Shown here: positions 7,958 to 15,463 of the stretch, one piece after another
Layout of the letters: every line of letters starts with the position of its first letter
How positions within the stretch are numbered: position 1 is the stretch's first letter
Made by a program: the position numbers and the translations under genes
Assembly (NCBI GenBank): GCA_041652575.1
Contig: JBAZHC010000003.1
Coordinates: 216,949-280,948 of the forward strand
From: Phycisphaerae bacterium
GTDB taxonomy: Bacteria > Planctomycetota > Phycisphaerae > Sedimentisphaerales > UBA12454
Direction: 5' to 3'
DNA length: 64,000 nt
Notes under the pieces: model-generated
Databases searched by the model: none
What the model saw: the letters and a program-made list of their open reading frames with translations, nothing else
Told to the model about the DNA's origin: nothing

Positions 7958-9082
7958 TTAGTCTCCACTTCGGTTTTGCCGATAAATTTCATACTTTGTG
8001 AGTATTTTCGCATCTACGCTCGGCCTTGCTTTTTGCAGTGCCTTTTCGATATCTTCTGCGGTTACGATTTGCTCATCGCCGGTATCAATCTGTCTTTGAT
8101 ACGGCAAATCAGTTACCGCTTCGGTAAATCCTTTAATATCTGCGCCGGAGAAACCTTCAAGATGCTCTGCAAGTATGTCAACGTTTATATCCTCGGCCTT
8201 TGGTACATCTTTAAAATTGTCTTCAATCATTTTTAGCCTTGCCTTAACATCCGGCAGAGGAACATAAATCAGTTCATCGAACCTGCCCGGCCGAAGTGCC
8301 GCCTCGTCCATATCCCACGGTCGATTTGTCGCTCCCAGAAGCAGCAGCATATTCTCCCGTTTTTCAAGACCATCGACCTGTGAGAGAAATTCCGGAATGA
8401 CACGGTTCATAACCGTTGAATCGCCGCCGCGTTTGGCGACAATGGCCTCTGTCTCATCCATAAAAATTACACATCGCGGATACTTTTTAGCCGCACTGAA
8501 TAATTCGCAAACATTCTTTTCGGCAGAGCCTACCCATTTGCTCATAATATCGCTGCATTTTACGCTCATAAACGCAGCGTCTAATTCGCAGGCGATAGCG
8601 CGGGCAATCATCGTCTTTCCCGTTCCCGGCGGGCCATAAAGCAAAACACCGCCGCCGGCTCTCTTCCTAAACTTCTGCGTAATTTCCGGATGTTGCAGCG
8701 GATATATAACCCTTAATTGAATCACCTTTTTAACATCTTCCAGCCCTGCCACATCGTTAAAGCTGGTCTTTGGTGGATTAGTTACTATCCATTTATCCGC
8801 TTTCGTTTCAACCTCTTCATCATCAACAGTCTTTATCTGAGTTGATTTGTGTTTATCTGCTGTCATCTGCGATTTGTTTTCTAATTCTTCAGCGATATCG
8901 ATAAGACGCTGTGCTTTATTTAATCGTTCCTGCTTGAATTCCGCATCAGTTTCTCTTGCAAGAGAGCAGAGGTATTTAGCCGCCATAAGATAGTGCATCC
9001 TCGCATTGGGATAGTCCCCTGCCTTATGGGCCGCTATTCCTTCATTATGATGACTCTTATATGTCTCGAACAAAAATCGCAT
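7958..9082 (-). CDS. Vps4-like AAA ATPase with N-terminal MIT-like domain (2)
   Basis: The 374-residue protein starts with a MIT-like three-helix unit (about 4-70, including AGDYPNARMHYLMAAKYL and KAQRLIDIAEELENK), then a linker, then one AAA module. Walker A is GPPGTGKT at 150-157 and Walker B VIFMDE at 205-210, here with the normal Glu. Sensor 1 and the arginine finger region read GATNRPWDMDEAALRPGRF. The C-terminal part ends in a PSVDAKILTKYEIY-type helix common to Vps4, p97 and FtsH relatives. Compared with the ATPase at 1892-3079 the catalytic residues are intact. Its start codon directly follows the zinc-ribbon gene's stop (no gap) and GGAG lies just inside that gene. Part of the linker is encoded by one of the local short repeats. 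Confidence 0.88.
   Translation of the reverse strand: MRFLFETYKSHHNEGIAAHKAGDYPNARMHYLMAAKYLCSLARETDAEFKQERLNKAQRLIDIAEELENKSQMTADKHKSTQIKTVDDEEVETKADKWIVTNPPKTSFNDVAGLEDVKKVIQLRVIYPLQHPEITQKFRKRAGGGVLLYGPPGTGKTMIARAIACELDAAFMSVKCSDIMSKWVGSAEKNVCELFSAAKKYPRCVIFMDETEAIVAKRGGDSTVMNRVIPEFLSQVDGLEKRENMLLLLGATNRPWDMDEAALRPGRFDELIYVPLPDVKARLKMIEDNFKDVPKAEDINVDILAEHLEGFSGADIKGFTEAVTDLPYQRQIDTGDEQIVTAEDIEKALQKARPSVDAKILTKYEIYRQNRSGD
8849..8876. repeat. Short ATCTGCG-type repeat inside the MIT-AAA coding region, copy 6
   Basis: GTGTTTATCTGCTGTCATCT and the following GCGATT match the intergenic repeat. In frame it encodes about KSQMTADKHK in the MIT-AAA linker (residues 70-79), where extra sequence would be tolerated. 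Confidence 0.5.
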
Positions 9083-9310
9083 TTACTCTCCTGCCGCCAT
9101 AACAACACAATTGGTGTTGATGACCCGATTGATAAACGATTTCCTGCCGGTGGCAACGATTAAATTAAGGATATTGTGTAGGAATAGGGTTTGTCCTGAC
9201 CCAATTGTAACCGCACGGTCAAGGGCTTTCTTGCCTCTGCTGTCAAGCATTGACCCACAATGCTTACACTTTACGGCATTATCTCCAACTTCCTCAGGAC
9301 AACGCTTCAA
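9083..9310 (-). CDS. Small zinc-ribbon protein heading the ESCRT-like operon
   Basis: I place the start at the TTG at 9308-9310, five bases behind GAGGA, which gives 75 residues beginning (M)KRCPEEVGDNAVKCKHCGS. An ATG at 9347-9349 is also in frame but has no ribosome binding site. The front resembles the common short zinc ribbon CPxCAEEVxDxAVKCKHCGS, but the second cysteine of the first knuckle is missing, as if three residues were deleted, leaving three Cys and one His. The remaining 50 residues are unrecognised. Its stop is directly followed by the start of the MIT-AAA gene, which argues for coupled translation. Whether it still binds zinc is unclear. Confidence 0.6.
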   Translation of the reverse strand: MKRCPEEVGDNAVKCKHCGSMLDSRGKKALDRAVTIGSGQTLFLHNILNLIVATGRKSFINRVINTNCVVMAAGE

Positions 9311-9428
9311 ATTATTCCTCTGTACAAAATTGTTGTCGATAAACGTCATAAAATACCAAACATTCTAATAACTGACCAGTAAATTCCACTAAAACAATCC
9401 GATATATTACTTCTTAGCTTGCTCCGAT

Positions 9429-9457
9429 AAAATAGCACTTAAAGTATATAGTGTCAA
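9429..9457 (-). promoter_or_regulatory. Probable sigma-70-type promoter of the ESCRT-like operon
   Basis: On the minus strand a perfect TTGACA (9452-9457) is followed after 17 bases by TATTTT (9429-9434). Transcription would start near 9422 and leave a leader of roughly 110 bases before the zinc-ribbon start at 9310. The surrounding stretch 9311-9608 is AT-rich and otherwise shows no gene. Confidence 0.65.
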
Positions 9458-9608
9458 GTAAAAAACTATAAAATATTTAAAAATTACATAAAAGATAACA
9501 AAATCAAATAAAATACCTTAAAAAACAGGCATATTTACATTAAAATTCCTAAAAATTGATGTTTTATATCTAACAGATAGGTGTTAAGTCCATCATTCAG
9601 GAGATAAT

Positions 9609-9746
9609 TTGTCGCAAAAAGGCTTTTTGTATGTTTTATGCAGGGATAAAGAAAGTGTTGGCACAATCCAGAGAAAAGTTGACGAATGGTTCAAAAGCTC
9701 TAAATCTGAACAAACAGCAAATAGTAATCCTTGTAATCGTACCTGA
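9609..9746 (+). CDS. Short 45-residue ORF with good ribosome binding site
   Basis: A TTG at 9609 stands five bases behind CAGGAG and opens a 45-codon frame ending with TGA at 9744-9746, three bases before the stop of the convergent GH2 gene. The product is hydrophilic, with a central KVDEWFKSSKSEQ stretch. It matches nothing I know. It could be a small protein or the stump of a longer gene. The ribosome binding site and the neat fit between two minus-strand units are the only support. Confidence 0.35.
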   Translation: MSQKGFLYVLCRDKESVGTIQRKVDEWFKSSKSEQTANSNPCNRT

Positions 9747-9749
9747 CTG

Positions 9750-12188
9750 TTATGGAACTGCCGGACGCAGCGGGCACTGCTGAGCTTTAATAATTATATC
9801 AGTCTGCCCCAGGCCATCGCTTTGAGCTGTGAGTTTTATATCGCCGGCGGTTTTTCCAGACTGGACAATTACCTGAGCCAGGCCGTTAAATACTTTTCTT
9901 TGAGAAGCTCTATCCGATTCGTGGCTGCTCGGGTCGCCGTTGCCTACGCCGATGATTTTTCCATTTTCGCTTATTTCAAATTTCACCAGGTTGTCGGCCG
10001 GCGAACAGATTCTATCATTCGCATCGCGTATCTCAACCCGCACCATCGAGACATCTTCGCCATCGGCGTTAATCGATGCGCAATCCGGAATCAGCGATAT
10101 TTTCGCAGGCGCACCGGCAGTTTCGACTTTGGCCTGAGCTATTTCCTTGCCATCCTTATATCCTTTCACAAGAAGTGTGCCGGGGACATATTTAACTTTC
10201 CATCGCGCATCGCCGTATTCGACGACAGATTGTCTGCCAAGACTTTTGCCGTTAAGAAATAATTCCACTTCGCTGCAATTAGTCAGGCACCGCACGTCGA
10301 TATCCTGCCCTTCTTTTCCGGCCCAGTTCCAGTGCGGCAGTATATGCAGCACCGTTTTATCGCCCCACCATGCCTGATAGTAATAGAAATTATCTTTCGG
10401 ATAGCCGCAGGTATCCATAATGCCGAAATGCGAACTGATACACGGCCAGCGATAAGGCGTCGGTTCGCCGCGATAATCGAAGCCGGTCCAGATAAATGTG
10501 CCCATAATCCATGGACGCTCGGCGTAAAATTTCAGGCAATCCATCGCGTTATAACCCCATCTCGGGCCGTTTGCGTCGTAAGCAACGACGTATCCTTTTG
10601 TTTCGTCATTCTGATAAATACCGCGCGTGCATAATGTGCTGGCGTCTTCCGACATAAGAATCGGCATTTTCGGATGAGCTTTTCTGAACGCGTCTATATT
10701 CTGATGATTATAATTGAATCCCTGAATATCAACGACATCCGTCATACCTTTGCCGTATCCGCCGTTCATCGCCATTGTTATAGGTCGGGTAGAGTCAAGA
10801 TTTTTGACGGTTCTTAACATTGTTTTCCCGATTCGCAGGCCGTAGTCGTTGCCCTGAATACTTCCTTCCTCATTGCCGAGCGACCACATAACTACACACG
10901 GATGATTGCGGTCGCGCAGAATCATACTTTCAAGCTGACCGAGTACCTCCGGAGATGAGCCCATCGTTCGAGTCTCGTCCATAACGAGCATTCCTAACTT
11001 ATCACAGGCTTCAAGAAGTTCAGGAGTCGGCGGGTTATGTGAAGTTCGGTAGGCATTGCAGCCCATTTCCTTAAGCTGTTTGATGCGATAATACTGGATA
11101 TGGTCGGGCAGAGCCGAGCCTACCCCTGCGTGGTCCTGATGATTGCAGGTTCCTTTTAAGAATATTTTTTTGCCGTTCAGGAAGAAACCTTTGTCGGCAT
11201 CGAAAGAAATCGTTCGTATTCCAAATGGCGTTTCATAACGGTCAACTATTTTGCCGTTTTGTTTTACGACTGATACGAGTTTATAAAGATATGGCGATTC
11301 GAGAGACCATAATTTTGTGTCTTTGATTTTAATTTTGCAGGATAATTGACTCTGATTCCACGGTTCGACAGTATTGTTTGCGATGGTAATTTCAGCGATA
11401 TTTTTCCCGTCGGCATCCTCAATAAAAGATTGCAGTTCGACAACTGCTGTTCCATTGTTTTCATTAATAACTTTAGTCTGCACATTTATTGTCGCGTTAG
11501 AATCTTTTATATCAGACGTAACGAAAGTTCCCCAGCGGGCAATATGAACAGGATTGGTTTTTGTCAGCCAGACGTGGCGGTAAATGCCGCCGCCTTCATA
11601 GAACCAGCCTTCCTGATTTGTGACATCAGCGCGCACGACAAGCACGTTTTTGTCGCCATATTTTATATTATCGGTAACATCGAAACTGAAGCTGTTATAG
11701 CCGCTGAAATTTCTGCCGAGGAGGAAATCGTTCAGCCAGACATAACAATCACGGAAAACGCCATCAAATTCGAGCAACATTCTTTTGCCTTCATCTTCTT
11801 TGGGTATGTCGAATGTTTTTCGATACCAGCCGATTGTGTTTGTAGGGAAATTTCTGCCAACAGGTTTGAAACCATGATTTATCTCTGCGCACGGGTCGAA
11901 TGGCAGTTCAACAACCCAATCGTGCGGCAGATTGATTGATTCCCAATCACTGTCATTAAAATCATCTTTGTTAACTTTGAGCCAAGTGGTGGCTTTGCCG
12001 AACATGCATTGTTTGCCAAATTCAAAATCTTTATTTATGTCTGAGTTGTGGCCAGGGTGGAACCGCCAGTTAAAATCCATTAATAAATGCTGACGCGGAT
12101 TTTCTGCAGCGGTACTGGCTCCTGTTATGCAGGTAAAACATACGATTAGCGAAATAATCAGTTTTATGGAAATTGATTGCGGCTTCAT
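9750..12188 (-). CDS. Secreted GH2 beta-galactosidase-type enzyme
   Basis: The 812-residue protein has a signal peptide (about 1-28), the GH2 sugar-binding jelly roll (about 35-215), an immunoglobulin-like domain (220-325) and the TIM barrel (about 330-600). The general acid/base is E440 in SLGNEEGS and the nucleophile E514 in LMSEDAS. The C-terminal part carries a DUF4982-like and a Big-like domain with VRVEIRDANDR. This layout is typical of exo-acting GH2 beta-galactosidases. AGGAG precedes the ATG. It is the last gene of the galactan operon, 81 bases after GH53. Beta-galactosidase is the best guess from neighbours; other GH2 activities are not excluded. Confidence 0.9.
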   Translation of the reverse strand: MKPQSISIKLIISLIVCFTCITGASTAAENPRQHLLMDFNWRFHPGHNSDINKDFEFGKQCMFGKATTWLKVNKDDFNDSDWESINLPHDWVVELPFDPCAEINHGFKPVGRNFPTNTIGWYRKTFDIPKEDEGKRMLLEFDGVFRDCYVWLNDFLLGRNFSGYNSFSFDVTDNIKYGDKNVLVVRADVTNQEGWFYEGGGIYRHVWLTKTNPVHIARWGTFVTSDIKDSNATINVQTKVINENNGTAVVELQSFIEDADGKNIAEITIANNTVEPWNQSQLSCKIKIKDTKLWSLESPYLYKLVSVVKQNGKIVDRYETPFGIRTISFDADKGFFLNGKKIFLKGTCNHQDHAGVGSALPDHIQYYRIKQLKEMGCNAYRTSHNPPTPELLEACDKLGMLVMDETRTMGSSPEVLGQLESMILRDRNHPCVVMWSLGNEEGSIQGNDYGLRIGKTMLRTVKNLDSTRPITMAMNGGYGKGMTDVVDIQGFNYNHQNIDAFRKAHPKMPILMSEDASTLCTRGIYQNDETKGYVVAYDANGPRWGYNAMDCLKFYAERPWIMGTFIWTGFDYRGEPTPYRWPCISSHFGIMDTCGYPKDNFYYYQAWWGDKTVLHILPHWNWAGKEGQDIDVRCLTNCSEVELFLNGKSLGRQSVVEYGDARWKVKYVPGTLLVKGYKDGKEIAQAKVETAGAPAKISLIPDCASINADGEDVSMVRVEIRDANDRICSPADNLVKFEISENGKIIGVGNGDPSSHESDRASQRKVFNGLAQVIVQSGKTAGDIKLTAQSDGLGQTDIIIKAQQCPLRPAVP

Positions 12189-12269
12189 AATTTATCTCCT
12201 GTGCTATTCCTTAAAGATTATAAAATCAGAGCAGGAACATAACAACTGCTTTGGCAAAACCACCAGTTA

Positions 12270-13385
12270 TTATTTTGCTTTTTTAACGGCTGAATCGGCA
12301 GCATCCCTGAAGGCGCGAATGCCGGGCAGTGCATTTCCTTTGGAATTAAACAGAGCACAAGCACCTGACATCCAGCTTCTCTGTTTCCCAACGGGTACAG
12401 ACTCAGGAAACCAATAATATACTCCGATGCCGTGATTATCCGGGGTTTGGCGCACTGTTTTCGCAACGGTGCGAAGCATATCATACTGCCCCTTCGGCGT
12501 CAGCGAAAATTCCAGTTTTTGGGCCGGCGGATGACCGTGCCAATCGACATTTTTGGTATGCGGATATGCCGCTTCTACAACTACCACATCTTTTTTCAGT
12601 TCTGCGGCAATGTAATGAAGATTTTCTCGCAGATTTTCAATCGTCCCGTGCCACCATGGATAATAACTTACAGCAATAATATCATAAGAAACCTGATACT
12701 TATTGAGATTGCCGAAAAACCATTGACTGACGCTTTTCTTGCCGCCCTGGTCGATATGAATCATTATTTTAAGATTAGGGTCAGGAACAACACTTCGGAC
12801 GCCTGCGATGCCGGCCTTGAGCAAAGATGTAAATTTTTCCCATTGAGCTTCAGTGTCGTATTTTTCACTGACTTTTCCATCCGGCCAAAGCATACCGGGT
12901 GTAATTTCGTTGCCAATCTGCACAATATCGGGAAGCACATTTTCTTTTTTGAATGCCTTCATAACAGAAGCGCTATAGGTTTGCACGGTTTGTTTCAGTT
13001 CTTCAAAAGGCATATTTTCCCACGCTTTTGGTTTTATCTGCTGCTGCGGGTCTGCCCATGTATCTGAGTAGTGAAAATTCAGCAGCAGCTTCATACCGCC
13101 GGCTTTGGCTCTTTTTGCAAGTGCGAGGGTATAAGGCAGGTCGTTGGTAACGCCGCCTGTTCCGTTGGGATTCACGAATAGACGCAGCCGAACGCTGTTG
13201 AACCCGTTATCCTTCAAAATAGCTATCAGGTCTTTCGGCTTGCCCTTTTCACGATACACCGCTCCCTGTTTTTCAAGCACAGTAATCGCTGAAATATCGG
13301 CGCCGATGTAAAATTCTTTCGCGTCAAGAGCCTGCGTAATACAACAAATCATAATCGCCACAAAAATATAAGGTTTCACAGCCAT
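12270..13385 (-). CDS. Secreted GH53 endo-beta-1,4-galactanase
   Basis: The 371-residue protein has a signal peptide (about 1-22) and a single GH53 barrel. The front ADISAITVLEKQG and SVRLRLFVNP are family landmarks. The acid/base is E160 in QIGNEITPGMLWP and the nucleophile E271 in VVVVEAAYP. YYPWWHGT is the usual barrel motif. It should cut beta-1,4-galactan side chains of pectin into oligosaccharides for the GH42 enzyme encoded just upstream, from which it is separated by five bases. A second GH53 is at 34356-35351. Confidence 0.94.
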   Translation of the reverse strand: MAVKPYIFVAIMICCITQALDAKEFYIGADISAITVLEKQGAVYREKGKPKDLIAILKDNGFNSVRLRLFVNPNGTGGVTNDLPYTLALAKRAKAGGMKLLLNFHYSDTWADPQQQIKPKAWENMPFEELKQTVQTYSASVMKAFKKENVLPDIVQIGNEITPGMLWPDGKVSEKYDTEAQWEKFTSLLKAGIAGVRSVVPDPNLKIMIHIDQGGKKSVSQWFFGNLNKYQVSYDIIAVSYYPWWHGTIENLRENLHYIAAELKKDVVVVEAAYPHTKNVDWHGHPPAQKLEFSLTPKGQYDMLRTVAKTVRQTPDNHGIGVYYWFPESVPVGKQRSWMSGACALFNSKGNALPGIRAFRDAADSAVKKAK

Positions 13386-13390
13386 TTTAT

Positions 13391-15463
13391 TTACTTCGCT
13401 ACCAAAATAGATACACCATATTTCGATAAAGTCAAATTTCTTTCGACAATTTCACCGGAAAGAATATCCTCATATCTGCCCGAAGGCAGTTTTATTGTCT
13501 TTTCAGTTACTCCATGATTCATATAAAAACAATAGGACTTGCCATTTTTGGACCTTGTCATCATTTCAACTTCCTGCGGCAAATCAGACATATCAATCTT
13601 CTGTTCTTTTAAAATATTCGTCAGAAAATCTTTCATAAAATCTTTATCCGGCCTTGTGCCCACATAGTAGGCTTTTCCACTGCCGAACTTATTTTCCGTA
13701 ATACAGGGACTGCCGGCATAATAATCATTCACAAACGTTGCCAAAACCTTAGCACTTGTCGTATGGATGACATCAGCCCATACTGAACAGTCATATTGCT
13801 TTTTAAAGCCCTTTATCGCATCGGTCGTGCTCATTATGTTTTTCCCGCCCGGCGGCAACGGATTATACTCCTCAACTTTAATACCCATAACATCTTTCAG
13901 CGGACCGGGATAGCCGCCAAGATATACGCCCACCGATTCGTCAATCAGTCCTGTAAAATAAGTGGTAATAAAGATGCCGCCTTTTTTCACAAAACTCTCC
14001 ACTGCTTCTTTAAAGCCCGGCTTAATCATATGCAGAAGCGGAGCGATAACGATTTTATATTTCGAGAAATCATAATTAACGCCAATAACATCGACCGGAA
14101 TATTCATATCATACAGAGCATTAAAATAGTATTCAAGTTCGCCGAAATAACTGACCAGCACCGTTGGGAAAGGCTGAGCGTTGGCATTCCAGAAAGTTTC
14201 ATTATCGAGCGACTTGCTTCCTGCAGAGCCGTACGGATTATCAACCGCCCACCATGAATCGTTATCCATAACGATAGCAACTTTAGAATCGATATCGGAG
14301 CCGACAATATCTTTCGCTTTATCCAGTTCGCTGCCTAAGCCGCATATTTCCTTAAACACTCTCGAATCTTCGCCGAAATGCGGAACCATCCCGCTGTGGT
14401 ATCTTTCAGCGCCTTTTTTGGAAGAGCGCCACTGGAAATACATTATCGAATCGGAGCCGTGAGCAAGCGCCTGATAACTCCAGAGCCGCATCAGGCCCGG
14501 AGGTTTATTAATATTCACCGGGTACCAGTCAACCTGCGAAGGTGCCTGCTCCATAAGCATAAACGGCCTGCCCAGCAAAGAACGCATCATAGAATGCCGA
14601 AGAGCAACCCATTTGCGAGAATCAGGATTAGCCGGGTCAGGGTAACAGTTCCACGAAACAACATCCATATGGTCTTTGAACAACGAGTGGTCAAATTTAC
14701 GCCAGTCCCCTTCAAAATTAGTGGTAATAGGCATATTCGGCGTAATTTTTCTGAGAACATTGTATTCTTCCAAATACAGCGTGAAAAAGCTTTCGCTTAA
14801 AAATCTTTTATAATCAAGCAGCTTTGTGGAATTTCTCGAACCGGTACTTGCCTTGGGCGTATTTATATGTTCCCAGCAGGAGTACCTTTCTCCCCAGAAA
14901 ATAGTGCCCCAGACTTCGTTCAGCCTGTCAATAGTCCCGTACTTTTTCTTCAGCCACTGGCGAAAACCTTTTTCGCAGTTTTTACAAAAACACATATCGT
15001 TTTTGTTTGCATACTCGTTATTGATATGCCACAAAGCCAATGCCTTATGGCCCTTGTAACGAACGGCCATTTTTTCGGCTAAATTACGAACAAATTTTCT
15101 GTAACTGGGGCTGTTGATGCAGTACGCCTGCCGATGGCCATAGTCGAACCTTAACCCTGTCTCTCTGACCGGTAGAACATCGTCATACTTACAGGCCAGC
15201 CACACAGGAGGAGCCGCGGTGGAAGTTGCCAGACAGGCATAAATACCATTTTCCGCTATAAGGTTCATCACCTTATCCAGCCAGTCAAAGTTATAAGTAT
15301 CTTCATCAGGCTGAATGACCGCCCCTGTAAAAATGGCAATGCTGACCATATTTACATTGGCTTGTTTCATTAAGCGAATGTCTTCTTTCCAGATTTCCTG
15401 CGGCCATTGTTCCGGAAAGTAATCTCCGCCAAATATGATCTTTGGTATTTTAGGCGTTATCAT
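13391..15463 (-). CDS. GH42 beta-galactosidase, cytoplasmic
   Basis: The 690-residue protein has no signal peptide and starts in the GH42 barrel (GGDYFPEQWPQEIWKEDI). The acid/base is E150 in WHINNEYAN and the nucleophile E305 in FMLMEQAPSQ. A cysteine cluster (CFCKNC, 158-163) matches the metal-binding site of many GH42 enzymes. A trimerisation/amidotransferase-like domain (about 380-600) and a small C-terminal beta domain follow. It should hydrolyse short galacto-oligosaccharides after uptake. The start overlaps the stop of the GH112 gene by four bases, so translation is coupled. Confidence 0.95.
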   Translation of the reverse strand: MITPKIPKIIFGGDYFPEQWPQEIWKEDIRLMKQANVNMVSIAIFTGAVIQPDEDTYNFDWLDKVMNLIAENGIYACLATSTAAPPVWLACKYDDVLPVRETGLRFDYGHRQAYCINSPSYRKFVRNLAEKMAVRYKGHKALALWHINNEYANKNDMCFCKNCEKGFRQWLKKKYGTIDRLNEVWGTIFWGERYSCWEHINTPKASTGSRNSTKLLDYKRFLSESFFTLYLEEYNVLRKITPNMPITTNFEGDWRKFDHSLFKDHMDVVSWNCYPDPANPDSRKWVALRHSMMRSLLGRPFMLMEQAPSQVDWYPVNINKPPGLMRLWSYQALAHGSDSIMYFQWRSSKKGAERYHSGMVPHFGEDSRVFKEICGLGSELDKAKDIVGSDIDSKVAIVMDNDSWWAVDNPYGSAGSKSLDNETFWNANAQPFPTVLVSYFGELEYYFNALYDMNIPVDVIGVNYDFSKYKIVIAPLLHMIKPGFKEAVESFVKKGGIFITTYFTGLIDESVGVYLGGYPGPLKDVMGIKVEEYNPLPPGGKNIMSTTDAIKGFKKQYDCSVWADVIHTTSAKVLATFVNDYYAGSPCITENKFGSGKAYYVGTRPDKDFMKDFLTNILKEQKIDMSDLPQEVEMMTRSKNGKSYCFYMNHGVTEKTIKLPSGRYEDILSGEIVERNLTLSKYGVSILVAK

